Assembly: GCA_964390645.1 (NCBI GenBank)
Contig: CAYMLL010000157.1
Span: forward strand, 1 to 17,268
Length of the DNA stretch: 17,268 nucleotides
Source of the DNA: CAYMLL01 sp964390645
GTDB taxonomy: Bacteria; Planctomycetota; UBA8108
Direction: 5' to 3'
Under the pieces are notes generated by a model. That model saw only the letters and a program-made list of their open reading frames with translations. It was not told the origin of the DNA and ran no database searches. Position numbers and translations under genes: made by a program. This document shows positions 1-7,804 of the stretch, piece after piece (the first letter of the stretch is position 1; each line of letters opens with the position of its first letter).

Positions 1-60
1 GGGGGGGCGGGGGGGGGGGGGGGGCCCCCCCCCACCACCCCCCCCCCGCCGGCCGGGGGG
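1..60. other. Low-complexity G/C homopolymer edge, probable assembly artefact
   Basis: The first 60 bases are almost only runs of G and C. They lie inside what should be the middle of the leftward FAD oxidoreductase gene. Read on the minus strand, the last sensible codons give GGIHRRPPAGG. DAO-family proteins usually have something like GGIY-x-RPE-x-GG at this point, so the bases look like a degraded version of true sequence rather than real low-complexity DNA. The same signature flanks the N run near 5122. I infer a contig or read end with poor base calls; nothing biological should be read from it. Confidence 0.8.
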
Positions 61-890
61 CGGCGGTGGATGCCGCCGTCGAGATCGCCGATCACCGGCA
101 CGGGGCTGCCGGTCCGCTCGTCGAAGAGGGGGTTCGCGAGGCAGTGGACCTCCCGGCGCAGAGGTCGTGTCTCGAGCTCGAGGTCGACGCCGGCCAGGCG
201 GTTGATTCTCGATGAGTGCGGGCCCGACGCGTTGAGGACGACGTCCGACTCGAAGGGCTCGCCACCGCTGGCCTCGAGCCGGAAGCCGCCACCCGGCAGG
301 CGATGGATCGCCTCGACTCCGCGGCGCATCAGGAACCGGGCGCCCTCGCGCCTTGCGGCACTGTAGAGGTTCTGGGTCGCCAGCAGCGGCGAGACGACGT
401 AACCCGCGTCCTCCTCGAGAATCGCTCCCTCCACCCGACGCCCGGTGGCCTCGAAGAAGAGCGTGTCGTCGCGAGGCCTCGGCGGGTCGTGCGAGGCCGT
501 CTCGAGAAACGGAAAGCGCTCGGCGATCTCGTCGATGGACAGGAGCCGCGCCGGAACGCCGGCCCTCTTCATGTTCGCGAGGATCTCCCGGGTCGCGTCG
601 TCGATCCGCGGGGGGATGAAGAGCATGCCCGGACGACGGAACTCGGCCAGGTCGTCGTCGATCGGACCGACGTGCGATTCCCAGTCCGACCAGACGTGCG
701 CGCCCTCCTGCGCCATCAGGACCATGCCGGGCTGGGAGTAGAAGCGCCGTACGATGCCGCAGGAAGCCGACGTGGAGCCGTGACCGACCGCGCCGTGACG
801 TTCGAGCACGCGCACCTCACAGCCTCTGCGCGCCAGCTCGAACGCGCTCGCGCAGCCGATGACCCCCGCGCCGATGATCGAGACTCGCAT
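1..890 (-). CDS. FAD-dependent oxidoreductase, DAO (sarcosine/glycine oxidase-like) family, 3' end missing
   Basis: Leftward gene starting at the ATG at 890-888 and open to the window edge, giving about 275 reliable residues. The N-terminus MRVSIIGAGVIGCASAFELA is a Rossmann ADP-binding fold with GxGxxG at residues 7-12, and E30 ends the second strand where FAD ribose is bound. A GSTSASCGIVRRFYS stretch (about 38-52) fits the FAD pyrophosphate/substrate loop of sarcosine-oxidase-like enzymes, and NASGPHSS later matches the conserved N-A-x-G-P segment. Family members oxidise secondary amines or amino acids; the substrate here cannot be told. A normal protein would be roughly 370-400 residues, so about 100 residues lie beyond the edge. 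The last 20 or so codons (bases 1-60) are unreliable. It is divergent from the Gfo/Idh/MocA gene, 202 bp away. No convincing ribosome binding site precedes the ATG. Confidence 0.82.
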   Translation of the reverse strand, partial: MRVSIIGAGVIGCASAFELARRGCEVRVLERHGAVGHGSTSASCGIVRRFYSQPGMVLMAQEGAHVWSDWESHVGPIDDDLAEFRRPGMLFIPPRIDDATREILANMKRAGVPARLLSIDEIAERFPFLETASHDPPRPRDDTLFFEATGRRVEGAILEEDAGYVVSPLLATQNLYSAARREGARFLMRRGVEAIHRLPGGGFRLEASGGEPFESDVVLNASGPHSSRINRLAGVDLELETRPLRREVHCLANPLFDERTGSPVPVIGDLDGGIHRRPPAGGGGVVGGGPPPPPAP

Positions 891-1021
891 CCGGGTGTCC
901 GCAGGTCCTGGTTCCCACTCTCGAGCACCCGCCAGGGCTCTGGCGCGGCGCTACCGACATGCAGCGACAGCATACCACACGGTTCCTGCGCCGGGGACGC
1001 TCCTGGTACGAACGCGAAGCC

Positions 1022-1050
1022 GTGCAACGCTCGTCCCGCTCGCCTACAAT
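1022..1050 (+). promoter_or_regulatory. Possible sigma-70-type promoter for the Gfo/Idh/MocA gene
   Basis: TACAAT at 1045-1050 matches the -10 consensus TATAAT at 5 of 6 positions, which stands out in such GC-rich DNA. The hexamer 17 bp upstream (GTGCAA, 1022-1027) is a poor -35 box. It lies in the 202 bp divergent intergenic region, 42 bp before the ATG at 1093. Support is the -10 match and position only. Confidence 0.35.
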
Positions 1051-1079
1051 GTCGGCGCGTTCACCGCTTCGGCTCGCAC

Positions 1080-1085
1080 AGGAGA
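1080..1085 (+). promoter_or_regulatory. Ribosome binding site that fixes the Gfo/Idh/MocA start
   Basis: AGGAGA ends 7 bases before the ATG at 1093. The reading frame is open upstream to about 859, so the start is ambiguous by frame alone. This site, together with the Tat signal peptide beginning right after the ATG, selects 1093. Confidence 0.7.
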
Positions 1086-1092
1086 CCCGCTG

Positions 1093-2397
1093 ATGCGTCG
1101 ACAGAGCAGTCGCCGTCGCTTCCTTGCCCGCTCGACCGCCGCCCTCTCGGTGCCTCTCTTCGTTCCCGCCGAGATTCTCGGCCGGGTGCCGGGAAGGCCG
1201 GCGCCGAGCGAGCGCATCGCGATGGCGTGTATCGGGGTCGGCGGTCGTGGTGGCAGCAACCTTCGGACCTTCAAGGGAAAGAAGGAGGTTCGCGTCGTCG
1301 CGGCCTGCGACGTCGACAGCGGCCACCTCGCGAGCGCGCTGCGCGCCGCCGACCTCGATGCGAAGTCCGGCTACCGGGACTTTCGCGAGGTCATCGCGCG
1401 CAAGGATGTCGACGCTGTCATGATCGGCACGCCGGATCACTGGCACGCGCTTATCGCCATCGCTGCCGTCGAGGCGGGCAAGGACGTCTACTGCGAGAAG
1501 CCGCTCGCGGCGTCGATCGCCGAGAGCCAGGCGCTCGTGCGCACCGTCGAGAATCACGACCGCATCCTCCAGTGCGGCACGCAGCGTCGCTCGATGGCCG
1601 GCTGCCGCTTTGCCTGCGAGCTGGTGCGCAACGGACGCATCGGGAAGATTCTGCGTGTCGAGGTCGCTGTACCGGGACGCTTCGCGATTCGCGGCGGCTT
1701 CACCGGACGGGAGGCCGCGCAGGAGGTTCCCGCCCGGCTCGACTATCAGAGGTGGCTCGGCCCCTGCGAGGACGCTCCCTACACCGCGGCGCGCTGCCAC
1801 TTCAACTTTCGCTGGGTGATGGACTACGCGCCCGGCTACATCACCGACTGGGGCGCTCACTACCTCGACATCGCCCAGTGGGGGCTGGGGGCCGATGAGA
1901 GCGGACCCGTGGAGATCGACGCGCAGGACGTGCGCTTGCGGGACAAGGGGATCTACGACGCTCCCGAGAGCTTCCGCATCGTCTACACCTACGCCGACGG
2001 CGCGCAGGCCGTGCTGATCTCGACGACCGACAGAAGCCGGTGGGGAATGAGGTTCGTCGGAGAGAAGGGGAGCGTCCGGGTCGAGTCGCAGCAGGTCGTC
2101 ACCGACCCTGCGAACATCGGGACGACGACGATCGGGGAGGACGAGATCCACCTCCACGACCCGGGGAATGATCACCACGGGAACTTCCTCGACTGCGTCC
2201 GGTCGCGGCAGCAGCCCGCTGCGCGTGTGCAGATCGCTCACCGCTCCGCGTCGACCTGTCATCTCGGCGCGATCTCCAGCGTCCTCGGCCGCAAGCTGAG
2301 GTGGAGTCCGAAGACGGAGCGCTTCATCGACGACGACGAGGCGAACCGGCGTCTGGCTCGTCCGATGAGGGAGCCCTGGACCCTCGCCCCGGCTTGA
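1093..2397 (+). CDS. Tat-exported Gfo/Idh/MocA family oxidoreductase
   Basis: A 434-residue protein. Residues 6-11 are SRRRFL, a twin-arginine motif, followed by a short hydrophobic stretch (LARSTAALSVPLFVPA), so it is probably exported folded with its cofactor. The Rossmann domain follows: GVGGRGG at 48-54, TPDHWH at 113-118 and EKP at 135-137, the last being the usual lysine-bearing motif of the family. The C-terminal beta-sheet domain contains DWGAHYLDIAQW at about 253-264. Family members use NAD(P) to oxidise or reduce sugars and cyclitols; the Tat-exported, HWH-containing subgroup is very common in Planctomycetota and Verrucomicrobiota. The substrate is unknown. The start at 1093 is set by a good ribosome binding site and the signal peptide. 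It is divergent from the FAD oxidoreductase and separated by 331 bp from the glycosyltransferase gene downstream, so it need not belong to the glycan cluster. Confidence 0.93.
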   Translation: MRRQSSRRRFLARSTAALSVPLFVPAEILGRVPGRPAPSERIAMACIGVGGRGGSNLRTFKGKKEVRVVAACDVDSGHLASALRAADLDAKSGYRDFREVIARKDVDAVMIGTPDHWHALIAIAAVEAGKDVYCEKPLAASIAESQALVRTVENHDRILQCGTQRRSMAGCRFACELVRNGRIGKILRVEVAVPGRFAIRGGFTGREAAQEVPARLDYQRWLGPCEDAPYTAARCHFNFRWVMDYAPGYITDWGAHYLDIAQWGLGADESGPVEIDAQDVRLRDKGIYDAPESFRIVYTYADGAQAVLISTTDRSRWGMRFVGEKGSVRVESQQVVTDPANIGTTTIGEDEIHLHDPGNDHHGNFLDCVRSRQQPAARVQIAHRSASTCHLGAISSVLGRKLRWSPKTERFIDDDEANRRLARPMREPWTLAPA

Positions 2398-2728
2398 CGG
2401 TCGATCTCTCTCCAGGTGAGTCCGTGCCCGCGTCCGCGTGGGTTCGTGTCCCCCGCCCTTCGTGATCGTGTCCGGACCCGAAGTCGCTGCGGTCTCGACT
2501 CGTGGGGCCGTCCGACGCCCTCGCCAGTGTCCACGTCCGCGACAGGATCTCGGCGGTTCCCGGGACGCTGTGGGACGACTTCGCGGGGCCAGCCGCCGTC
2601 TTCAGAAGGCCGCAATGCCGCCTGGCAGGCAGGTCTTGGCGACGATCCGGAATTCGGCGGAGTTTCCGGGCATGTTTCTTTCATGACGGGCTTCGTACAC
2701 CTCGCAACTCTGAAGTGAAGAAGTAATC
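2398..2728. other. 331 bp non-coding stretch before the glycosyltransferase fusion
   Basis: No frame here has a start, ribosome binding site and recognisable protein; the open frames are composition-driven overlaps. I see a compact palindrome GCCTG-G-CAGGC around 2620-2632, too tight to fold as a hairpin but possible as a protein-binding site, and a less GC-rich tract just before the gene (about 2660-2728). Only a weak GAAG-type ribosome binding site precedes the ATG at 2729. The promoter of the downstream gene is probably here, but I cannot point to convincing boxes. Confidence 0.5.
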
Positions 2729-5026
2729 ATGACGAACGAGCCCAGAGCCCTCCCCGTCGCCCTCGAACGGCCTCCATTCGGGCAATGTGTACGACAACTG
2801 GCCAACTTTACGTCCAGAGAGCTCGAGTCCTGTCTCGACGAGGCGCGTCGACAGGGCGAGCGGCTTGGAGAGATTCTCCAGCGAAGGAACCTGGTCAGTC
2901 GAGATGACATAGCCGAGACGCTGCGCCTGCAGGCGGCGTGGATGGCCAACGCGGCGCGAGCGGACGCGCCGTCCGGCGGCTTTCCTCTGCCCGGCAAGCT
3001 GTCGCTCTGTCTGCCCGCGTTCAACGAGGCCGAGAACATCGATGACACGCTGCTGTCAGCGCGTTCGATCCTCCCGGAGCTCGTCGAGGACTTCGAGGTC
3101 GTCGTCGTCGACGACGGCTCGTCCGATGGCACCGGCGAGCGAGTCCGTGATGTCGCGAACCTGGACGGTCGCGTACGTCTCGTCACCCACGAGCAGAACC
3201 GTGGCTACGGCGCCGCCGTGCGCAGCGGCATGATGGCCGCGACCGGTGACCTGGTCGCGTTCATGGACTCGGACGGCCAGTTCAGCCCACTGGATCTGAC
3301 CCAGCTCCTCCAGCGGCTCGACGGACACGACGTTGTCGTCGGTTACCGCTACCAGCGCGCCGACCCGTGGCCGCGTCGACTGAACGCCTGGGCCTGGGGC
3401 CGGCTGATCCGGACCGTGCTCGGCGTCCGCGTACGGGATCTCGACTGCGCACTCAAGGTTTTCCGCCGCGAGGTCGTCGATGAGATTCGCATGGACGCCG
3501 ACGGGGCCTGTATCAACGCCGAGATCCTCGTGCAGTGCGCGACTCGTGGTCGGAAGATCTGCGAGGTGCCCGTGCTGCACTATCCACGCTGCCATGGTGA
3601 GCAGTCGGGAGCCGACCTTCGCGTCATCCTGCGCGCGTTTCGCGAGCTGCCGCGGCTCTGGAAGTACAAGCGCAAGGCGATGCTGAGCCTCGCCGCTATC
3701 GAAGAGGCCCCCGTGGGCCGATCGACGGCCGACGATCCCGCGGTGGTCGAGGGCATCGACGTCGACGAGCCACCCGAGCTCAGGATCTGCATGCTCGCGA
3801 CCTGTCCCTTCCCGGCCAACCACGGCACGGCGGGATCGATTCGCGAGATGTCCGAAGCGCTCGTCGATCAGGGGCACGACGTTCACATCGTCACCTATCA
3901 CACGAGTGAGGACATTCCGGTGCGGGGGCCGCGAATCCACCGCATCAGTCCGCTGCTGCCCGAGAAGAAGGTCACCGTCGGACCGACCGCGCGTCGGCCG
4001 ATCTACGACCTGCAGATGGTCTTCAAGGCCCTCTCGGTGCTCCGTCGTCACAAGTTCGACGTGATCCACGCCCACGGCCACGAGGCGGCGGCCATCGCCT
4101 GGATCTGCCGTGTGCTGACCGGTATTCCGGTCGTCTACAGCGGGCACAACACGATGGCGGACGAGCTGCCGTCCTACGACTTCATCCGGCCTCGCTGGAT
4201 GGCCGGCGTCCTCGCCAGGATCCTCGACTCCCGGATACCGCGACTTGCCGAGAGATGTATCCCGCACAGCAAGAACCTCGACTCGGCGCTTCGCGCCCAG
4301 GGGCTCGGCGACCGTACCGAGCCGGTGATCGAGTTCGGCGTCGACCTGCTCGAGGCCGGTAACGGAGATCCGGCCGGGGTCCGGGAAGATCTCGGACTCG
4401 GAGACGAGCCCGTCGTGCTCTACGCCGGTGTAGTGGACAGATTCCAGCGTCTCGATTTACTCTTGGAAGCGATGGTGACCGTCCTTGAACGGGAGCCGCG
4501 AGCGAAGCTGCTCATCGCCGAGACCATTGCGAACGACTTCCAGAGGGACAGTCTGAGCGCACAGGCCCGCGAGCTGGGCATTCTCGACAATGTCGTCTTC
4601 ACTCGCCCTGACTCTCTGGACGCGGTTCGGGATGTCATCGCTGCGTGTGACCTGGCGGTCGTGTCACGGCCGAATATCCCCGGGTTTCCGATCAAGCTCA
4701 TCAACTACATGGCAGCGGGGAAACCGTGTGTACTCTTTGCGAGCTCGACTCCGAGGCTCACACACCGCCGGGAGGCAATGCTGGCACCCGAGGACACCGG
4801 TGAGTCGCTCGGCGAGGCGATCCTCGAGCTCTGGGAAGACCCCGGGCTGCAGAGCGCGCTCGTGGAAAACGCCCATGACTACATTCTCGAGCACCACGAC
4901 CGACGAGGCATGGCGAGAAGCGTCACCGCGACCTATCTGCGGGCGCTGGAGGCGCGCGGACGCCTCGGGACCGTGGTCGATCGCCGCCGCTGTCGGCCCG
5001 TCGCCGTCATGGAGCAGTCGTACTGA
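2729..5026 (+). CDS. MshEN-like domain fused to GT2 and GT4 glycosyltransferases
   Basis: A 765-residue, apparently soluble three-part protein. Residues 16-68 form two 24-residue motifs separated by 5 residues, the pattern of the GspE N-terminal/MshEN domain; the second (45-68, RLGEIL...LRLQ) is close to consensus, the first (16-39) is degenerate. Residues about 90-320 are a GT2 domain of the DPM1/polyprenyl-phosphate glycosyltransferase type: LPAFNEAENI, VVDDGSSDG near 127, the metal-binding DSD at 180-182, and DLDCALKVFRREV. Residues about 350-740 are a GT4 (GT-B) domain with an N-terminal GTAGSIREMSEAL segment, HAHGHEAAA, SGHNTMADEL, LYAGVVDRFQRLDLLLEAM and GFPIKLINYMAAGKP. In this last motif the two glutamates of the usual EX7E pair are replaced by P651 and N659, as seen in some GT4 subgroups. 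Likely role: making lipid-linked sugar and extending a glycan at the cytoplasmic face. Donors and acceptors are unknown. The assembly gap begins just after its stop. Confidence 0.9.
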   Translation: MTNEPRALPVALERPPFGQCVRQLANFTSRELESCLDEARRQGERLGEILQRRNLVSRDDIAETLRLQAAWMANAARADAPSGGFPLPGKLSLCLPAFNEAENIDDTLLSARSILPELVEDFEVVVVDDGSSDGTGERVRDVANLDGRVRLVTHEQNRGYGAAVRSGMMAATGDLVAFMDSDGQFSPLDLTQLLQRLDGHDVVVGYRYQRADPWPRRLNAWAWGRLIRTVLGVRVRDLDCALKVFRREVVDEIRMDADGACINAEILVQCATRGRKICEVPVLHYPRCHGEQSGADLRVILRAFRELPRLWKYKRKAMLSLAAIEEAPVGRSTADDPAVVEGIDVDEPPELRICMLATCPFPANHGTAGSIREMSEALVDQGHDVHIVTYHTSEDIPVRGPRIHRISPLLPEKKVTVGPTARRPIYDLQMVFKALSVLRRHKFDVIHAHGHEAAAIAWICRVLTGIPVVYSGHNTMADELPSYDFIRPRWMAGVLARILDSRIPRLAERCIPHSKNLDSALRAQGLGDRTEPVIEFGVDLLEAGNGDPAGVREDLGLGDEPVVLYAGVVDRFQRLDLLLEAMVTVLEREPRAKLLIAETIANDFQRDSLSAQARELGILDNVVFTRPDSLDAVRDVIAACDLAVVSRPNIPGFPIKLINYMAAGKPCVLFASSTPRLTHRREAMLAPEDTGESLGEAILELWEDPGLQSALVENAHDYILEHHDRRGMARSVTATYLRALEARGRLGTVVDRRRCRPVAVMEQSY

Positions 5027-5039
5027 TCCTGTGGTCGCG

Positions 5040-5215
5040 CCGCGCGTTGCGGGGGGGCCCCAAACCGATCCAAAAAGGGGAAAAGAAAATACCCCCCCCG
5101 CCGCCCCGCCCCGGGGGGACCNNNNNNNNNNGCCCGGGGCGGGGGGGCGCGCGGCGGGGGGGGGGGCGGCCGAAGCCGGCGCAAGCCGGCGAAGAGAAAC
5201 AGCCCCCACGGGCGG
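5040..5215. other. Assembly gap (10 Ns at 5122-5131) with corrupted flanks
   Basis: Ten Ns, a common scaffolding placeholder, are flanked on both sides by G/C and A homopolymer runs (about 5047-5121 and 5132-5195) unlike any other DNA in the window except bases 1-60. True gap length is unknown, so one or more genes may be missing between the glycosyltransferase fusion and the phosphodiesterase. A frame ending ...VVSIEKDMP at 5253 could be the tail of such a gene, but its upstream codons are in the corrupted part and I do not call it. Confidence 0.85.
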
Positions 5216-5301
5216 CCGCGACCGTGGTGAGCATCGAGAAGGACATGCCGTGAAGCGTCGCAAATTCGCGGCACACGCAGCAGGAACCGGGAGTAGAAGG
5301 A

Positions 5302-7005
5302 ATGTCTGACGGCTACAAGGTGATCGTCCTGGGGCTGGACGGGGCGACGTTCGACCTGATGCTGCCCTGGATGGAAGAGGGCTATCTGCCGGCGATTGCG
5401 GAGCTCGTCCAGACGGGGGCGAGAAGCCCGCTCGAGTCGACGATCCCTCCCCACACGCCTTGTGCGTGGTCGAGCTTCATCACGGGCAAGAACCCCGGCA
5501 AGCACGGGCTGCTCGACTTCGTCGAGCCGGTTCCCGGCAGCCATGACTTTCGCTTCACGAACGCGTCCTCCCGTGCCGGATCGAGTCTGTGGAGCCTGAT
5601 CAACCGCCATGGCCTCAAGACGGGCGTCGTCAACGTCCCGATGACGTTTCCGCCGGAGAAGGTCGACGGCTACCTCGTCTCCGGACTCGACGCTCCTCAC
5701 GAGCAGAGCGAGTTCACCTATCCCGCGACGATTCGTGACGAGATCGCGGCACGGTCGATCGACTATCGCATCGACCTCCAGCACATGGGTGACATGGGAA
5801 CGTACGCCAAGTGCCGGAGCCGCCTGGCGGAGATCTGCGAGATCGAGACGGCACGCACCGAGGCGTTCGAGTACCTGCGGCGCCAGTATCCGAGCGAGTT
5901 CCAGATGCTGGTCTACACCGCGACGGACCGCGTTCAGCATCACTTCTGGCACTACATGGACCCGTCGCACGACAAGTACGACTCCGAGGGCGCCGAGCTC
6001 TTCCGCAACGCCATCCGCGACGTCTACGTGCACGTCGACCACCTGATCGCCAGGGTGCTCGACGGAAAGGACAGGGACACGATCGTGATGACGATGTCGG
6101 ACCATGGCTTTGGACCGACGTCGAGCCTGCGCCTGAGGCTGAACCAGTCTCTCGCCCATCGGGAGCACCTGCGCTTCCAGAGCGAGGGCGGAGCCAGTCG
6201 TGTCAAGCGCATGCTCGCGGGTGCCGTCGACCGGCTCCTGCGCTCGACGCTGTCTTGCGACTTCAAGCGCAAGCTGGCGGCCCGCTTCCCACGCCTCAGG
6301 GTGTGGTTCGAGAATCTCGACGAGGCTCGCCTCGAATGGTCCGAGACAATCGCCTTTGCCAGCGAGTTTTACCGCGCTTCGCCGGCGATCTGGATCAACC
6401 GCAGCGGTCGGTTCCCGGACGGCACCGTCGGCGACGGGGCCGAGTACGAGGCGGCGCTCGAGACGACGGCGGCGGCCCTGCTGTCGATCACGGACTCCAG
6501 CACCGGCGAGCGCGCGATCAACAAGGTCTACCGGACCCGGGACATCTACCACGGTTCCTTCGTCGACCGGGCTCCGGACCTGATCCCGTCCTGGTGGGAC
6601 GACGGCTTTCTCATCGAGCAGAGCGACCCTCACGGCGGACCGGAGGGCGATGCCTTCCGTGCCGAGGGCGATCTCTGGCGCGGCGTCGAGTTCACGGGAT
6701 CTCACCGGCTGGACGGCATCTTCACGATGACGGGCGGTCCGGTGAAGCCGGGTTACGTGTTCGAGGGCGCGAAGATCACCGACGTCGCGCCCACCGTGCT
6801 GTACATGATGGGGCTGCCGATCCCGGCCGACATGGACGGAAGCCCCCTTCTGGAGGCCATCGATCCGCTCTGGGTCGACGAGAATCCGCCCTTGATGACC
6901 GGTGACGCGTCCGACGAGTCGGCCCCGTCCGACGCTTACCAGGACTTCTCCTCTGACGAGGCGGAGGCGGTCGCCCAGCGTCTGAAGGCGCTCGGATACA
7001 TCTGA
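5302..7005 (+). CDS. Alkaline-phosphatase superfamily protein, type I phosphodiesterase/nucleotide pyrophosphatase-like
   Basis: A 567-residue protein with no signal peptide or membrane segment, hence probably cytoplasmic. The two-metal site of the superfamily can be followed: D13 in VIVLGLDGATF, a likely nucleophile T52 in PPHTPCAWSSFITGKNPGKHG, D209 and H213 in ATDRVQHHFWH, D267-H268 in MSDHGFG, and H468 in GSHRLDGIF. The C-terminal ...VAQRLKALGYI is a common ending in this group. Known relatives hydrolyse phosphodiesters or transfer phosphoryl groups, and this subgroup is often found beside polysaccharide genes; the substrate is not known. GGGAG at 5289-5293, 8 bases before the ATG, supports the start. 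It is followed after 47 bp by a sulfotransferase and is likely co-transcribed with it. A sulfatase role is less likely because the C/S-x-P-x-R sulfatase signature is absent. Confidence 0.88.
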   Translation: MSDGYKVIVLGLDGATFDLMLPWMEEGYLPAIAELVQTGARSPLESTIPPHTPCAWSSFITGKNPGKHGLLDFVEPVPGSHDFRFTNASSRAGSSLWSLINRHGLKTGVVNVPMTFPPEKVDGYLVSGLDAPHEQSEFTYPATIRDEIAARSIDYRIDLQHMGDMGTYAKCRSRLAEICEIETARTEAFEYLRRQYPSEFQMLVYTATDRVQHHFWHYMDPSHDKYDSEGAELFRNAIRDVYVHVDHLIARVLDGKDRDTIVMTMSDHGFGPTSSLRLRLNQSLAHREHLRFQSEGGASRVKRMLAGAVDRLLRSTLSCDFKRKLAARFPRLRVWFENLDEARLEWSETIAFASEFYRASPAIWINRSGRFPDGTVGDGAEYEAALETTAAALLSITDSSTGERAINKVYRTRDIYHGSFVDRAPDLIPSWWDDGFLIEQSDPHGGPEGDAFRAEGDLWRGVEFTGSHRLDGIFTMTGGPVKPGYVFEGAKITDVAPTVLYMMGLPIPADMDGSPLLEAIDPLWVDENPPLMTGDASDESAPSDAYQDFSSDEAEAVAQRLKALGYI

Positions 7006-7052
7006 TCCGACCGGCCGATTCGACCACCCTTCTCTGTGGAAGCGAGCCTTCG

Positions 7053-7754
7053 ATGGTACTGGAACCCAGACGAACCCCGGCCGAGTTCCTCCGTAGCCTG
7101 AGACTCCTGCGCCTCGTCTCCCGTGAGGACGGCTGGCTCTCCCTTCCCAGGCACACCTTCTTGCGCCTGATGACGCGTCTGCGCCAGCTCTGGATCGATG
7201 ACTTCGTGTTCATCCACATCAACAAGTGTGGAGGCACGAGCATCAGCAAGGCCCTCGGAGTCCCGCTGATCGACCACGAGACCGCCGCCGAGAAGCGACG
7301 GCGACTGGGCAGGAAGCGCTGGGACAGTCGCTTCAAGTTCGCGCTGGTTCGCAATCCGTTCGCGAAGATCGTCTCGCACTACGAATATCGCAGGATGACC
7401 AACCAGACCGGGCTCGGTACGGACCCGATCTCCTTCGAGGAGTGGGCCGAGCGGGCCTACATCGATCACGACGATCGCTACCACGACAGCGAGCGCATGT
7501 TCATGCCGCAGATCGACTGGGTCAGCGACGGCAGCGGCCAGATCATCGTCGACCACGTCGGCAAGCTGGAGACGATAGCCTCCGATTTCGCGACGGTCTG
7601 CGATCGCCTGGGTCGGGACGTCGAGCTTCCTCACCTGAAGTCGAGCCGGGGAAGGGCCCCCCGGAACTACCGGGGCTACTACTCGCCACGTCTGCGGCGC
7701 CTTGTCGAGGACACCTTCGCAGCGGACCTCGAGCAGTTCGACTACGAGTTCTGA
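7053..7754 (+). CDS. Sulfotransferase, Sulfotransfer_2-like family
   Basis: A 233-residue protein. Residues 51-68 (FVFIHINKCGGTSISKAL) are the 5'-phosphosulfate-binding loop in the form typical of carbohydrate sulfotransferases of the Sulfotransfer_2 family ('F-x-H-x-x-K-x-x-G-T-S'), with K58 the likely catalytic/binding lysine. Residues 97-111 (ALVRNPFAKIVSHYE) are the 3'-phosphate-binding segment, with R100 and S108 the expected contacts to PAPS. The N-terminal 45 residues are basic and leucine-rich; no clear membrane anchor is seen, so the enzyme is probably cytoplasmic, where PAPS is available. Predicted role: transfer of sulfate from PAPS to a sugar hydroxyl. It lies between the phosphodiesterase gene and the flippase gene, fitting sulfation before or during export. 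GGAAG at 7038-7042 is a plausible ribosome binding site. Confidence 0.88.
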   Translation: MVLEPRRTPAEFLRSLRLLRLVSREDGWLSLPRHTFLRLMTRLRQLWIDDFVFIHINKCGGTSISKALGVPLIDHETAAEKRRRLGRKRWDSRFKFALVRNPFAKIVSHYEYRRMTNQTGLGTDPISFEEWAERAYIDHDDRYHDSERMFMPQIDWVSDGSGQIIVDHVGKLETIASDFATVCDRLGRDVELPHLKSSRGRAPRNYRGYYSPRLRRLVEDTFAADLEQFDYEF

Positions 7755-7804
7755 CCAGGGGACTAAAGCAGGAACACCGGACCGCCTCCGCGGCTCGGGG
7801 CCAC

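Noticed and set aside
216..1898. Long plus-strand open frame spanning the FAD gene, the divergent promoter region and the Gfo/Idh/MocA gene
   Set aside because: It is rich in Arg, Gly, Pro and Ala with no recognisable domain, and it overlaps two well-supported genes on both strands; typical of open frames in GC-rich DNA.
2622..2645. Possible sigma-54 promoter (TGGCAGG...TTGG) upstream of the glycosyltransferase fusion
   Set aside because: The -24 and -12 elements are not at the required spacing and the -12 GC is out of place.
5132..5195. GC-rich repeats such as the doubled AAGCCGGCG near the gap as genuine repeats
   Set aside because: They sit in the noisy gap flank and cannot be separated from base-calling artefact.
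5132..5253. Tail of a missing gene ending at 5253 after the N run
   Set aside because: Most of its codons lie in corrupted homopolymer sequence and the final ten residues match nothing I recognise; too little evidence to call.
4933..6705. Minus-strand open frame of about 590 codons across the gap and the phosphodiesterase gene
   Set aside because: It reads through the N run and corrupted bases, and lies opposite a gene with intact catalytic motifs; no motif of its own.
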